Origin: Prorocentrum cordatum
Taxonomy: Eukaryota > Sar > Dinophyceae > Prorocentrales > Prorocentraceae
Reading direction: 5' to 3'
Assembly: GCA_963575745.1 (NCBI GenBank)
Contig: CAUYUJ010003658.1
Span: 1-64,000 of the forward strand
DNA length: 64,000 nucleotides
In this document: positions 1 to 11,178 of the stretch, in pieces
How the letters are laid out: each line of letters begins with the position of its first letter
Numbering within the stretch: position 1 is the first letter of the stretch
The notes under the pieces: generated by a model
What the model was told of the DNA's origin: nothing
What the model saw: only the letters and a program-made list of their open reading frames with translations
Databases searched by the model: none
Translations under genes and position numbers: made by a program

Positions 1-344
1 GCTTCCACCACTAAGTCGTCTTCTCTTCAAATGCTGGAATAAATAGAAATTCGCCGTTTGAAAAAAAAATTGAATTTCCGGTCAAAAAATGAATTATTAA
101 CATCAGTGAAAATAGCAGAAATCATGTAACACCTTTTTTTGCTTCGTTGGGAATTACTGAATTGAATAATTAGCGCGCGGCAGACCAGGAGAGAAGTATT
201 CACAATGAGTGCGCAAAAGGTTAGCGGCAGAAGAGGGGAACAGCATTCGCAATAAGTGAGCAAAGGTGCATGGAGATCGATTCCATCGGCGCATGGTTGT
301 TTGTAATGTGTTGCATTTCGCTCGCTGCAGAGCCTTTTCGGGCC
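1..344. other. AT-rich 5' spacer
   Basis: No convincing coding sequence. The stretch is clearly more AT-rich than what follows. A pyrimidine-poor AG at 329-330 lies 15 bases before the first good ATG (345) and could be a trans-splicing acceptor, but nothing proves this. Confidence 0.4.
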
Positions 345-1895
345 ATGGATCCTTCGGATCTAGTGCTCGCGAGCAGCTCCGCGGGCAGCGCGCGCCATGC
401 CCTCCAGGCGCTCCCTGCCGTCAGCGGAAGCAGGCGCAAGCATGCCGCGTCGCCAGAGCAGCGCGGCAGGATGATGCGGGATGCCAAGAAGCTGAAGCGA
501 GCTCAGGCGTCCGCGCGCTCCTTTCTAAGGGGAGGAGGGCGACGACGTGGATGAGGAGGAGGAAGGCGATGAGGAATTGGGAGTGGGGGGGGAGGAAGAG
601 GAGGAAGGCGGGGAGGAAGAAAGGGGGCGGGCGAATCTCGCCCCGCCCCCCCGGCACGCTTGCAGGCGGAGCTCGACGCCGCCGTGGAGTCCAACGCCGC
701 GCTGGTGCGGGCGTGGGATTCCGACAGGCTGCGCAGGGCGGCGAGCAACGGAGGAGGGGGAAGGAGGTGGGGGAGGTGAACGGGGGGCCCAAGAGGGTGA
801 AGGGGATGAAGGAGGTGAAAAGGCGAATGAGGTGGAGGTAAAGGAGGCGCAGGAGGCGGAGGGGAAGGTGAGAGGGGGAGTTGAAGGGGATGGAGGATGT
901 GCAGAGAGTGGGGTCCTCCTCCCTCCTCCTCCTCCTCCTCCTCCTCTTCCTCCTCCTCCGCCCCCTCTTCCTCTTCCTCCTCCTCCTCCTCCTCCTCCTC
1001 CCCAACCTGCCCCTTCTCCTTGCCCTCCTCCTCCTGCCCTTCCTCCTCCCCCTCCTCCGCCTTCTCCTCCTCATCCTCCTCCTCCTGCCCCCCGCTCCCC
1101 CCCTTCCATCGTCGTCGACGTCGCCGTTGCCCCAGTCGACTTCGCAGTTTGTTGTCGACCTAGCCGTCCTCGCCGTCGATGTCGTTGGCGTTGCTGGAGT
1201 TGTCGTCGTCGCCCTTCGTGTTCGTTCTAATCGTCGCCCTCCTTCCGCCTCTGCGCCCGCGACGCCATCCGTCTCCGGCAGGCTGCGCAACGGCGACAAG
1301 ATTGGCCGGGACGTGGACGACCAGGATCAGGCCCACCCGAACTCGTTCAGCTTGTCTGGAGTCCTGCAGACTGCGTGGCGCCAGTTGGGCAAATCTCGGG
1401 CCGATCTTCGTGGCGACATCGATGGCTCGAGTCGAAACTTAGCTATGTTGTGGGTTGCCAGCGAGGCCCTCTGGACTACGCAGCAACAGTGGTGGAGGGA
1501 AACCATGGATGAGATATCGGATGCCAACGTAAGCCTCGTGGTAAATCTATTTTATGATGCGTCTCCCAACAGAGTCAGGTTCGGAGGTCTTCAGAGCCAG
1601 CTTCAACCTCACGCAAGGTATCCAGCTCTAGTGCCCTCAGACAGGCCTGGCGTCGAGCCCCAGTGGAAATCAGTAGACCTCGACACTTATAGGAAGATCA
1701 CTGGCAAGACCGCGCCACTCAATTTCGGAACCGTCGAGTTGCTCGCCCAAGGCGTGTTCGCCCATTGCATGGTTCCCAAGACGGGTCTTTCGTTCAGCTT
1801 CCAGTACTTTTGCAGGCCTTCGGTTTTGCAAGCATGCACGGGCTCCTGTCTTACGTCAGCTTTGGAATTGGAATGCGGAGAGGTCAGCGCAGCAG
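345..1895 (+). CDS. Mosaic gene 1, exons 1-3 (unknown family)
   Basis: I do not recognise the family. The start at 345 (GCCATGGAT) has a good context; an in-frame ATG at 270 is the alternative. Exons 345-506, 666-727 and 1282-1895 rejoin in frame across two GC-AG introns: LKRAQ joins AELDAA, and DSDR joins LRNGDK. The first two exons give a basic, charged helix that looks like a coiled coil. Exon 3 holds a globular-looking region (NLFYDASPN, WKSVDLDTYRK, FGFASMHGLLSY). Exon 3 changes frame once near 1785, where both sides still look like protein, so there is a one-base error or a real break. The gene continues in the next exon blocks downstream. No enzyme motif was seen. Confidence 0.6.
507..665 (+). 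other. Intron, GC-AG, with (GGA)n
   Basis: The left exon ends in codon CAG (504-506) and the right exon starts GCG at 666, both phase 0. The intron starts GC and ends CAG. CAGGCG is present at both junctions (504-509 and 663-668). The interior is largely GGA/GAG triplets. Confidence 0.65.
728..1281 (+). other. Intron, GC-AG, with complementary (GGA)n and (CTC)n arms
   Basis: Both junctions carry the same 11-mer CAGGCTGCGCA (725-735 and 1279-1289). Splicing GAC AG to G CTG CGC AAC keeps the frame (D-R-L-R-N). Inside, a GGA/GAG tract (about 740-890) faces a CTC tract (about 905-1110), so the RNA could fold into one long stem. Confidence 0.75.
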
Positions 1896-2487
1896 GCGCG
1901 GAGGGCTCTTCCAATCAAACGCCTCCTGACTGTTTGCGAGGTGGTCTGAGGGAGGGCATCTGGGGGGGGGCCTTAAGGCCCCAGGGGAGGTCGGGCCCCT
2001 GGTTGCCTCATGGTTTACAACGATGGGGATGCCTGGGACTTTCGGAAGTCGCGGCCTTGGTGGCCCCGGTTATTCTCCGCCTCCTCCTCCCCCTCCTCCC
2101 CATCCTCCCCATCCTCCTCCTCATCCTCCTCCTCATCCTCCTTCTCCTCCTCCTCCTCCTCATCCTCCTCCTCCTCCCCCCACCTCCACGGAGCTTGGAG
2201 GACGAGGGGCGGGCTAGGTGGCGGAGGAGGACGGCGAGCGGTGAGAGGAGGAGGACGAGGAGGGGATGGGGGAGGGAGGGGAAGGAGGAGGAGGCGAGGG
2301 GGGGGAGGGGGAGAGGAGGAGGAGGGAGAGGAGGAGGATGAGGAGCGAGAGGAGCAGGAGGGAGAGGAGGAGGTGGAGTTGTTTTGACTGGCGCACCCGC
2401 CTCAGGCATTGCAAGGCTATGTGCTCCTGGGCGGTGCCCATGCGCGATTGTATCTGATATGCCAGACAACCACTCTGCGAACAGCAG
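1896..2487 (+). other. Intron, GC-AG, with complementary (CTC)n and (GAG)n arms
   Basis: CAGCAGGCGC occurs at 1890-1899 and again at 2482-2491. Splicing AGC AG to G CGC CAG joins the frame that carries GFASMHGLLSY to the frame that carries NMFEELPGN. The interior has a CTC arm (about 2085-2185) and a GAG arm (about 2217-2375). Confidence 0.7.
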
Positions 2488-4060
2488 GCGCCAGCAGAAC
2501 ATGTTTGAGGAACTCCCTGGAAATGCCTTCGGCATTGAAGGGCGCTGCGGCGCCCACCAGGCGCACAGGTGCATCAGTCATGGGCAGCAACGTTGCATCG
2601 GAGATTGCTACTCGGTATATTGGACCTGCAACCGTCCAGAGAACCAACGCCGATTGCAGCAGACGTTGAAAGATCTCATCAGCAGCGAGCTCGTCATCAT
2701 TCATGGCCCTCCTGATGCGGCCATGCAGCGCAAGCAGCGTCAGCTAGCTGAACATACCATCTTCCGACGGGAAGGGTGGATTGCTGCTGCTGGTCGCGAT
2801 TACGGATCAGAATATGTATCAGATTCACCATTGAGCCGTGCATTGAATCGATTCCTCACCATGTGGAATGGCGACTGGCGCGTTCCGATGGTGGCTCACC
2901 ATTGCATTGGCCCGAGCTGCTGCGCGGACCGCCAGGAGTCGATAGACGGCCTGTTCGCGGCCGCGGTCCACCTCGACCTCCTTCTAGGGGTGGGCGCGGA
3001 CACCCCGGTGGAGAAGGATTGGAGCAGGTCCGCAGAGGAGGGAGGATGAGTAGCAGCAGGAGGAGGTGGATGAGGAGGACGAGGATGTGGAGGAGGAGGA
3101 GAGGGAGGAGGAGGAGGCGGAGGAGGAGGAGGGGCAGGAGGAGGAGGAGGAGGAAGAGGAGCAGGGGGGGTGGAGGGGGGAGTGCGAGGAGGCGGGGAAG
3201 AAGGAGAGGGGGAGGGAGGAGGAGGAGACGGAGGAAGAGAGCTGGCCCAGGTGCGGGGCAGCCGCTGGCAAGATCTCGTTCGGCATTTTGGTCCACGAGG
3301 TGTTGGTTCGGACTTATGTCGCGGCTATCCCGCGGTGGGCCAACGACAGACCTGCCAACAGCGAGCACGCCAGGGCTGGGGAGGTCGAGAGGATGCGGCT
3401 CAAGTTGAAGCGGAAAGCCTATCGTGGACGGTTGGCGTTGACTGAGCCGACTCGCCGCAACCGCATCATTCAATGTTGCTATCTTGGAGGCCCGATTGAA
3501 CGAATGATGTCAACCCTCCAGCACCGGGATGGAACTGGGAAGATCTTGTACGACCTCACCTCTTCGACGACCAGCGTCAATCCGATCAGAACTTGTTGTG
3601 CGTCCCTTTGCAAGATGATGTCGGACGTGGACCGTGGATTGTTGGGGCCTGTCTTGGAATATTTCGATGGCCTCGATCGTGCGGCATTCATTGCGGAGAC
3701 CCGTTCGGTTGGTGCGATGTTCCTCACGGCTGTCAAATGGAGATTCTCACAGTATGAGCACTTCCCGTTTCGATGGGCACAGATGGCTCACCCAGCGTGT
3801 TCCAAGGCTGGCCAGTCGGAGGTTTTCACCGAGTTCTACGGGCTTCCAGAGTGCTGCCTTGATCCGCATTTCTCTTGTAAGCTTCGGAAACTAGTGCCCT
3901 CTCAGGACCAGCTCCAGCAGAGCAAGGAGTTCTTTCGTTTGATTGTGACCTGGTGCCAGAACTTCCAGGCCACTGGCATGTTTTGCGAGCGTTTGCTTGC
4001 CTTGACGAGGCAGTGCGCGGACTCTGGTGAAGGTTTTTTCTGGGTTCCGAAGCGCGTCGG
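2488..4060 (+). CDS. Mosaic gene 1, exons 4-5 (unknown family)
   Basis: Exon 4 (2488-3027) encodes a Cys/His-rich segment: CISHGQQRCIGDC, VYWTCNRPENQRR and HHCIGPSCC, which could bind zinc. It then joins exon 5 (from 3251) in frame across a GT-AG intron, giving EKDWSR then CGAAAGK. Exon 5 runs LVHEVLVRTYVAAIPRWAN, then a long mostly helical region with more Cys and Trp (HPACSKAG, LPECCLDPHFSC), to about 4013, where it enters low-complexity Pro/Glu-rich sequence. From memory, segments like this recur in dinoflagellate predicted proteins, but I know no assigned function. Codon use is GC-rich and matches the other exons. Confidence 0.6.
3028..3250 (+). other. Intron, GT-AG, almost pure (GGA)n
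   Basis: Donor CAG|GTCCGC and acceptor CAG|GTGCGG share CAGGT. AGC AG plus G TGC preserves the frame. About 190 of 223 bases are GGA/GAG-type triplets. Confidence 0.7.
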
Positions 4061-4376
4061 GCCCCCCCCTGGTCCCCCCCCCGCCCCCCCTGTCGAGCCT
4101 GTCGACGCAGGGGCAGAGGGGGGCCAGAACGAGGATGGTGATGGTGATGCTGAGGGGGAGGAGGAGGGGGAGGAGGAGGAGGAGGAGGAGAAGGATGAGG
4201 AGGATTGCGAGGAGGAGGAGGATGAGGAGGTGGAGGAGAAGGAGGTGAGAAGAAGGAGGCGGACGAGGAGGAGGAGGAGGAGGTGGAGGAGGATGGGGGA
4301 TGCGTGAGGGCGCGCTTTGGAACCTGGAGGGGGCCGTGACATCGAACGCGCGTGCAGTTCTGCGTTGCTGGGGCAG
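4061..4376 (+). other. Probable intron with (GGA)n, boundaries unresolved
   Basis: A C-rich stretch (4063-4095) is followed by GAG/GGA triplets (about 4155-4300). Both flanking coding segments are in the same frame (LTRQ before, ARNYHCGLGR after 4377), but I could not find a donor and acceptor pair that is both standard and in phase. Confidence 0.4.
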
Positions 4377-5660
4377 GCGAGGAACTACCACTGCGGCCTC
4401 GGTCGCCCAGATCCTCGCGTTCGTACTCGTGACCAGCTGATCGACGCGGGGCTCGACATCAGGGCGAAGGCCAAAGATGCGCCCAAGCGGAAGTCGAGGC
4501 CAGCCAGCGGCGCAGTTCTCCATTTGAACGCCCTCGACGCGAAGAGGAAGGAGGACGGCGTAGTGCTCAAGCGGGACGAGTACCTGGCTTGGCGGAGAGA
4601 TCGTCTGAAGGAATGGGATGAGTTACCGCAGGCCGCGAAGGGTGCGGCGCAGGCCGAAGCGGAGGCGGACCACGCCCGCAAGTTACAGGTTTCAGCCGAC
4701 GAGACCTGCGACATCGACGTCGGGCCCGAGGTCGATCTCGACTTGCACCGCCACCAGTCGCGGAAGCTGCGGACGATGCTGGACGAGGGCGGCGACAAGC
4801 ACACTCCTTATACTGTTGAGTCTTTCAAGGCAGCCATCGAGAAGAAGCTGCCGCGAGATACTGCGAGAGCGCCCGGGTTTACAGCGTGCGCTGACTTGTT
4901 CAGAGATGACCAGCGTCGGAGGTTGTTCGTTCAGTTCAGGAGTCGGGTCGCATCCCCGATGAGCGGCAGTTCGGCTACCGGCAGCCATGCGGCTTGAAGC
5001 GCCCTGGCTTGTGTTCGACTGATGATGCCGAGCTGCTTGTCATTTTCAAGACCACGGCAAAGGCTTTCCAGAAGGTTACAGATGATCTGCCGTGCGGTTC
5101 CTTTGTGAACATCCTGATAGTGGTGGCTGACGGCGACGACACGACGTCTGTGCAGTCATGGCACATGACAGGATACAGGCGGGGCGCGCGGCCCCAGATG
5201 TCGATGCTGTGTGCTGCGCAGATGGAGGACGACGGCGCCCACTTGCGCGCCCGCTTCGACGCTCAGACGTTTGGGCCCCGCATGGCGGTCACCGTGTTCG
5301 CATCTTTGTTTCGGGCATGCGCTCCGACGGTTGCCAGCATCATGGAGGTCTACGTGTCCATGGGCGCCAGTCGGTGAGCGTGGCGACGGGGGCGCGCCCG
5401 TGACTAGCGTGAGGTTGCGGGAGGGCTGGGAGGCGGAGCTCGTCGCCACAGAGCAGCTCATCTACCCGCCTAAGCCCCGTCCCCCGAGAGGCGGCGGCGG
5501 CGGTCCGCGACCTCCAGATGACGGTGATCCCCGACGTTGCTTACGCGCCCTTGGTGGTGAGGAGGAGCGCGGTGGTCGAGGTCGGCGTCGCCGGGAGGGC
5601 GAGGGCTCTGGTTCGGGCGCTGACCCGAAGGGCGACGGCGTCGACAGCTCGGACGAGGAC
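4377..5660 (+). CDS. Mosaic gene 1, exon 6 region (unknown family)
   Basis: It opens with ARNYHCGLGRPDPRVRT, then a charged helical stretch rich in Lys, Arg and Glu (DEYLAWRRDRLKEWDEL). Near 4945 the likely frame changes, giving IPDERQFGYRQPCGLKRPG and a compact region (FVNILIVVADGDDTT, MSMLCAAQMEDDGAHLRARF) that ends at a TGA at 5375-5377. A further in-frame-looking piece (LREGWEAELVATEQLIYPP) follows in another frame and grades into an acidic Gly/Arg-rich tail. The short hydrophobic run with VVADGDD looks like a buried strand, not a membrane segment. Function unknown; the frame changes may be sequence errors or unseen small introns. Confidence 0.5.
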
Positions 5661-5679
5661 TTGGGGATGGTGACGAGAA

Positions 5680-6032
<353 letters not shown>

Positions 6033-6240
6033 AGGGAGATGAGGTGTAGGATCTGTCTCTCGGAGGAGGGGAGGGCGACAAGGACTTGGCAGCATAAATG
6101 GAACATGACGAGGATGATGAGGAGGAGGAGGAGATGGACGAGGAATAGCCCCCCTCCCCCCCCCCGCCCCATCACCCAGTGCCCTCATCTCGGGGGGGGG
6201 GGGGGCGACAGGGGGGCTCCTTAAATCTCGGGGAGGAGGA

Positions 6241-6573
6241 GTGAAGAGGGCGCCTCAGGACTCCGACGACCCCGTGCCGCCGCCGCCGTTGCCTGCGGAT
6301 CTGCATGTCCCGGCACCTCCGCCCCCAGTTCCAGCGGCCCCTCGTCTTCCCAAGGGCCGCGACGGTGTCCCGTGGAGGCACTGGAAGGTGGGCAAGTTCG
6401 GGTACTTGGTCTACGACCGCAGCGGGGATCCCTTGGGGGCTCATTGCGTGGTTCCAGCGCATGGGCAATGCCGCCTGAACAAGGTTGGCAGCGTGAAATC
6501 CTCGATGACTGCTGCTGCTGCTTCTCCTCACTCCTCACATCCCCCTCCCCTCCTCCTGGAGCCTCCATCTGTC

Positions 6574-6636
<63 letters not shown>

Positions 6637-6717
6637 CTCTGTCTGTCTCTCTCTCTCTCTCGAGTCTCGCTCTTTCCCCCCCCTGCTCTCTCTCTCGCCA
6701 ATCTATTCTGTCTTGCC

Positions 6718-6762
<45 letters not shown>

Positions 6763-6790
6763 CTCTCGTCTCTCTCCTTTTCTCTCTCTT

Positions 6791-6832
<42 letters not shown>

Positions 6833-7801
6833 CCATCTCTCTCTCTCTCTCTCTCTCCTCTCTCTCTCCTCATCTCTTCTCTCTCTCGTCTCATCAGTCT
6901 ATTGTCTTGCTCAGAAGGTTCCAACAGGCGCCGCGGCTCTCAACAGGCTCGGCACAGGTAGCCCCAGGAACCGCTCCCGACGGGGGATGCTTCTCAGGCA
7001 TGACACGGTTGGTCTCCAGAGGCAAGGGAACGGGTGAACCTGTCTAGTATGTATCACCTCTCTCTCCACACTCTCGATCTTTTGACTCTCTTGCTCTCTC
7101 TCTCTCTCACTCTCTCTTTTGCTCTCTGTCTCTCTCTCACACTCCCTCTCTCTCTGTCTTAGTTTTTTGCATATCATCCCCCGCCTCCCTTCCTCTTCCA
7201 TACCCCCTCTCTCGGAAGCGTAGACGCGGGCAGAGTTTCCAGTTGATTGTCGAGCTGTCTGACCCTGGTAACGCGCCCCTTGGATCCCGTGAAGTCGACC
7301 GAACTTGTTTTTTTGGCGCGTGTGCGTGGACTAGCGCTTGAAATCCTCAGGGCGTTTCTGGATGAGCATTCTGAGACTCTTCGACCGCGGCCCGACGGGG
7401 CCCCAGTGAAGCCTGTTGAGGGCTTCGAAGTCCTTCTGGACCCCCCCGCCACCGCCCCCAGGATCGCCCAAGAGGCGGGCCCCGTGCCACCCGGAGCTCC
7501 ACCCCCCCCTCCACCGAGCACAGGTTTGCAAGAGGTTGGGCTTGGGCTACCTGGTGGCCTGGCTCATGGAGTCCCATCGTGCTGGGACCAGGTGCGTCTG
7601 CAGAGATTCGCATTTCGCGTTCGCAACCTGGCTTCGTTCGAAGGCAGGACTGCGCCAGAGGAGACAGGCGAGGGACTGGCTCGTGACGGGCGCTGCCGAG
7701 GTCGTTCCATCGCCAGGTGCCACCTTCGAGGAGCTCCTCGACCTGGAGCGCGTCCACAGGCCTGCGGGGGAGTTCTTCGAGCCCGAGGAGATTGCAGGCT
7801 G
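6241..7801 (+). CDS. Mosaic gene 1, last exons (unknown family)
   Basis: Exon 6241-6483 is Pro-rich and then globular: WRHWKVGKFGYLVYD, DPLGAHCVVPAHGQCRLNK. Across a (CT)n intron, LNK joins VPTGAAALNRLG at 6918. After more (CT)n, a final exon from about 7524 reads VCKRLGLGYLVAWLM, FAFATWLRSKAGLRQRR, FEELLDLERVHRP and stops at 7801. The Cys/His series AHC-PAHGQC followed by a helical segment with paired Trp recalls predicted dinoflagellate proteins that I have seen without any assigned role. The exon between 6960 and 7524 could not be joined in phase, so at least one junction is unresolved. Confidence 0.5.
6484..6917 (+). other. Intron, GT-AG, filled with (CT)n
   Basis: AAGGTT is present at both edges (6481-6486 and 6915-6920). 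Codon AAG joins codon GTT in phase 0. The interior is nearly all CT/CTTT microsatellite, complementary to the (GA)n tract at 5784-5983. Confidence 0.65.
7048..7165. repeat. (CT)n microsatellite
   Basis: Interrupted CT dinucleotides with occasional TTTG and CTGT variants. It continues the CT-rich character of the preceding intron and probably lies in an intron itself. Confidence 0.8.
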
Positions 7802-7956
7802 AGCAGCTCCTGGGGGCTGTCGTTGGCGGACGCCGCTGGGGTTGTGCGCGGCGCCGCCAGGGCGCCGACGGTCGCCTTGTTGCTGGGAGAAAACACAAAA
7901 AATACAGCAGTACATGGGGATGATGGCGATGAACGAACGATGCGCGTCTATACCTT

Positions 7957-8125
7957 CGGGGGTGGACAGAACCCCCAACAGTGACACGTCGATTAGTGAA
8001 TTGTCCGTTTTCGGTTCTCGAGAGGGCGCCGTGGCCGTTTTTTCCAGGCTTGCGCCCGCCAGGTTTGGGCCTCAGGTCGTTTTCACTAAACCACGTTTTA
8101 CTAAAGGGGGGTCTGTCCATCCCCG
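7957..8125. repeat. 51-nt imperfect inverted repeat
   Basis: Left arm 7957-8007 and right arm 8075-8125 pair at roughly three quarters of positions, centred on TGGACAGA / TCTGTCCA and TTAGTGAA / TTCACTAA. The spacer is about 67 nt. It sits just after the end of mosaic gene 1. It resembles a foldback element; nothing coding is seen. Confidence 0.6.
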
Positions 8126-8734
8126 ATACCTGCGGGGGGATGGATGGGGAGGACGGTGGAGGCGATCGGTGCTCTCGGATTGCCATGGGCGCCGCATAGG
8201 CGACGTTGCCTTGGGGGCCCAATCCCTCCTCCCATCCCCTCATTCGTCCGCTGTGGTCATGGGCGCGCATTGCTCGATCATCAGATCTTTTGGAGCGCGG
8301 GAGGTCCGTCACTCCATCCACCCTCAGATCGCATTCGGTCAGAACCTTGACTTTCGCTTCGACTGAACAGGGGGCTGGGTTCGGGCCGCCACTTCCCCTG
8401 CCCCCCCCCCCGCCCCTTCTGTTGGTCCCCCCTCTGTCGACTTCCTGCCGTTATAGCCCGCCACGACTTAGTTATCCTTCTCCTCGTATCTTTTCGGGGG
8501 CAACAACTTCGAATCAAGGTGAGTTGAGATCTGCGCTATCCGAAATGCCGTGGGATACCTGAAGCGGCCCCAACCGCCGCCCCCCTCTACCCGCCCTCGC
8601 CCCCCGCCGATCCGTTGAGAGGATGGGGTCGTCTCTACCGATCCTGAGCTCATCAGGCTCAGCTCAGGAGTTCGTGTTTTGGCATTGCGCCGCCCACGTG
8701 CACCTCAGCTCCCACGAGAATTGGTTGGCCAGCC
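8126..8734. other. Intergenic spacer
   Basis: No supported gene. It holds a C11 run near 8400 and short C- and G-rich blocks. The last 40 bases before 8735 are ordinary mixed sequence and may be the 5' leader of the next gene. Confidence 0.5.
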
Positions 8735-10498
8735 ATGGCATCCAACGTGAAGGGCGCTCCGATGGATGACAACATGCCCTTGTCTCAGATCGTGCGCGCT
8801 CGAGCGCCCGGGGCGGCCGATCCGGGGACGGGGCCCAGGGGCCAGAAGGAGAAGGCGCCGAAGGAGGCCAAGGCGGCCAAGGCCGACAAGACGCCCAAGG
8901 CTGAAAAGGATGCTTCAGACCAGAAGGAGCCCAAGGCGCAGAAGAAGGAGCGCAAGGGCGATAAAGAACCCAAGGGCGAGAAGCAGCCCAAGGGCCAGAA
9001 GGAGTCCGAAGACTCGAAGGGCCCCGCGGCCAAGGCGGCGCCCAAGACAGAGTCCAAGGCACCGAAGGAGCCCAAGGACCAGGCTGCGGTCAAAGCCCAG
9101 GAGCTCAAGGACCAGAAGGGCTCCGCTGTCTCGCAGCAGTCGAAGGCCTCGCAAGCGCCGCATGCCTCAACGGCGGTGGCGACGGCCGCGGCGGCTGCTT
9201 CTAAGCGCCCAGCCCCCTTGTCGAAGGAGGAAGAGGCGAGGCGGCTCCGCCGCAGAGGCGGCGCTGAGCAGATAACTTTGATGATGGCGCTGTCGCGGGC
9301 GCCATCAAAGGCACCCCGCCCGTCTGCGCCCGATGACCTGGCGGCGTCGCCCATGCCGTCTGGTGCACCTGATGAGATCAGACCCGCCCCTGGGAAGCAG
9401 CTCCTCGATGGGCCACCGCCGCCGTCGTTCTCACTCCCTGAGAGCGTGCTATCGGCCGACCACTCCCACGATGCCAGCGGCGCGGGCGCCGCGGCCGCTA
9501 CGCCTGAGTGGCCAGCGCCGTTGTGCGATGGCACGGCCACGCCCACCGCAGCAGACATCGCGCCACCAACGCCAGACGCTGCTGATGCGGCCGCGGCTTC
9601 GGAAGCCGTTGCGCTTTCCTTCGACAGCCAGACCTTCGACGACGGGGTTGATGCCACCGCCAGCGGCCAGGGCAAACCGCATGCTGCTGCCGCCGAGTCA
9701 GGAGAGCCGATGAGTGAGGAACCCATTGACTTGGACGCTGACACGCTCCCCTTCGCAGGCGCGGCCGCGGTGGGCTCTGGCGAAGCCGTCGAGGAGACAG
9801 GCGATCAGCCGCTTCCAACGGCGCCAATGGCGCGCGATGAGGGCACTGAGCCGCAGCGCGTGGCGGTCGGGCAAGGCCACGCGTCCTTGGCGCCCGACCA
9901 GCTGCCCCTGGCGTCGCCCATGGAGTGCGACCCTGCTTCTGAGGGAGGCGACATGCCGCCGTCAGCAGCACCCATGGAGTGCGAGGAGGGCAACGCTGAG
10001 CAGATGGCGCACGCCAAGCAGCCGCCCGTGGAGCGCGAGAAGAGCGACGCTCAGGACTTGGCGGACGCGAGCGCGCCAGCCTCCCTTGCGGCGTTGGCCG
10101 CGGCCGCCGCAGCTGCGCAGGCTGCGAGACTTCCAATCGGGATCACCGCTGCTCCCCGGCATCCAAGGAGGAAGGCGGACGGCAGGAGGAGCAGGATGAT
10201 GAAGGAGCAGGAGGGGCAGGAGGCGGGGGAGGAGGAGGAGGAGGAGGAGGAGGAGCAAGAGGAGGTGGAGGACAGGATGAGGAGAAGGGGAAGAAGGAGT
10301 TGGGTCGTTAGGAAGTTGCATAGCAAACGTTCCTGTTGGCCCCAGGCTGAGCGCCCCCAGCTCTCCGTGGGCCAGCTCGTCTCGACGAGCGGGCGCAGCG
10401 CCAGGGACATGCTCGGCTTCGCCGGCAGCATGATGTCCGCGCTGTCGACGATCCCCGAGGATGAGGAGGCGAAGGCGGGTGATGAGGAGCTATTTTGA
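8735..10498 (+). CDS. Lys/Ala/Pro-rich disordered protein, two exons
   Basis: The start CCATGGCATCC at 8735 has a strong context. The first 150 residues are a degenerate Lys-rich repeat (PKAEK, EPKGEKQPKGQK) of the kind that binds nucleic acid or chromatin. The middle is Ala/Pro/Ser-rich and acidic with three repeats of a PMECD/PMECE motif. An intron at 10121-10345 removes the GGA-coded Glu run; the joined C-terminus reads AAAAQ then AERPQLSVGQLV and ends GDEELF at 10498, or continues past another intron in the CTC tract. No folded domain was recognised. The Lys-rich arm could suit a histone-like or nucleolar role, but this is a guess from composition only. Confidence 0.65.
   Translation: MASNVKGAPMDDNMPLSQIVRARAPGAADPGTGPRGQKEKAPKEAKAAKADKTPKAEKDASDQKEPKAQKKERKGDKEPKGEKQPKGQKESEDSKGPAAKAAPKTESKAPKEPKDQAAVKAQELKDQKGSAVSQQSKASQAPHASTAVATAAAAASKRPAPLSKEEEARRLRRRGGAEQITLMMALSRAPSKAPRPSAPDDLAASPMPSGAPDEIRPAPGKQLLDGPPPPSFSLPESVLSADHSHDASGAGAAAATPEWPAPLCDGTATPTAADIAPPTPDAADAAAASEAVALSFDSQTFDDGVDATASGQGKPHAAAAESGEPMSEEPIDLDADTLPFAGAAAVGSGEAVEETGDQPLPTAPMARDEGTEPQRVAVGQGHASLAPDQLPLASPMECDPASEGGDMPPSAAPMECEEGNAEQMAHAKQPPVEREKSDAQDLADASAPASLAALAAAAAAAQAARLPIGITAAPRHPRRKADGRRSRMMKEQEGQEAGEEEEEEEEEQEEVEDRMRRRGRRSWVVRKLHSKRSCWPQAERPQLSVGQLVSTSGRSARDMLGFAGSMMSALSTIPEDEEAKAGDEELF
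10121..10345 (+). other. Intron, GC-AG, with (GGA)n
   Basis: CAGGCTG occurs at 10118-10124 and 10343-10349. Codon CAG joins codon GCT in phase 0, in the same frame. GGA/GAG triplets fill about 10190-10300. Confidence 0.7.
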
Positions 10499-11020
10499 CT
10501 CTCCTCCTCCTCCTCCTCCTTCACCTCCTCCTCCTCAGCAAGCAAGGCAACTGTTGCAGTTGTCTTGCTCGTTTGTTTCCTCGGGTCACAAATGCCCCCC
10601 GAGAGCCCCCCAAGAAGGCTGCAAGCGGGCCCGAGACGGCTCCGAGAAAGCCCCGAGAGGGCCTTGGGGAGGGGCAAAGATACCTCCCAGAAAAGCCACC
10701 CTGCGGAGCCCACGGATCCACCCCCCCCTAGGGGCCCGTGGACTCCCCCAGGGGGGGGCGTCCGTGGACTCCTGCGGTGGTATTCTTTGTAGCTCTCTTG
10801 GGGCTCCTCTCGGGGCTCCAAGAGGGCACCAAGAGGGCTCCAAGAGCCCCCCAAGAGGGCCCAAGACGGCGCCAAGAAGGCCCCAAGAGGGCCTTGGGGA
10901 GGGGCAACGATGCCTCGCAGAAAAGCCCCTCCTCCTTCCCCCTGGGCTCCTCCTCCTCCTCCTCCTCCTCCGTCTGCCTCCTCCTCCCCCCCCCCCTCCT
11001 CCTCCTCCTCCTCCTCCACC

Positions 11021-11061
<41 letters not shown>

Positions 11062-11075
11062 CTCCTCCTCCCTCT
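10499..11075. repeat. CTC tracts with two copies of a 36-nt-core repeat
   Basis: CTC triplets at 10499-10545 and 10945-11072 enclose two copies of a repeat built of CAAGAGGGC-like units. The end of each copy carries the core GGCCTTGGGGAGGGGCAA..CAGAAAAG at 10660-10695 and 10890-10925, 230 bp apart. The second copy leads straight into the CTC tract. A third copy lies in reverse inside the intron at 14821-15719. Confidence 0.8.
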
Positions 11076-11178
11076 CTGATGTTCATTTCCAGAGATCCAA
11101 AATCAGCCCTGGGAATTTCGGAATCATTAAAAATCTGCTAATTCGAAATTCCTCCCGGGACTTTCTGCGATTTTCGCC

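Noticed and set aside
421-1299. Long Arg-, Pro-, Leu- or Ser-rich open frames across GGA and CTC tracts (also at 2008, 2856, 3891, 10051, 34082, 34216)
   Set aside because: They exist only because triplet repeats lack stops in every frame; composition is that of the repeat and no protein pattern extends beyond it.
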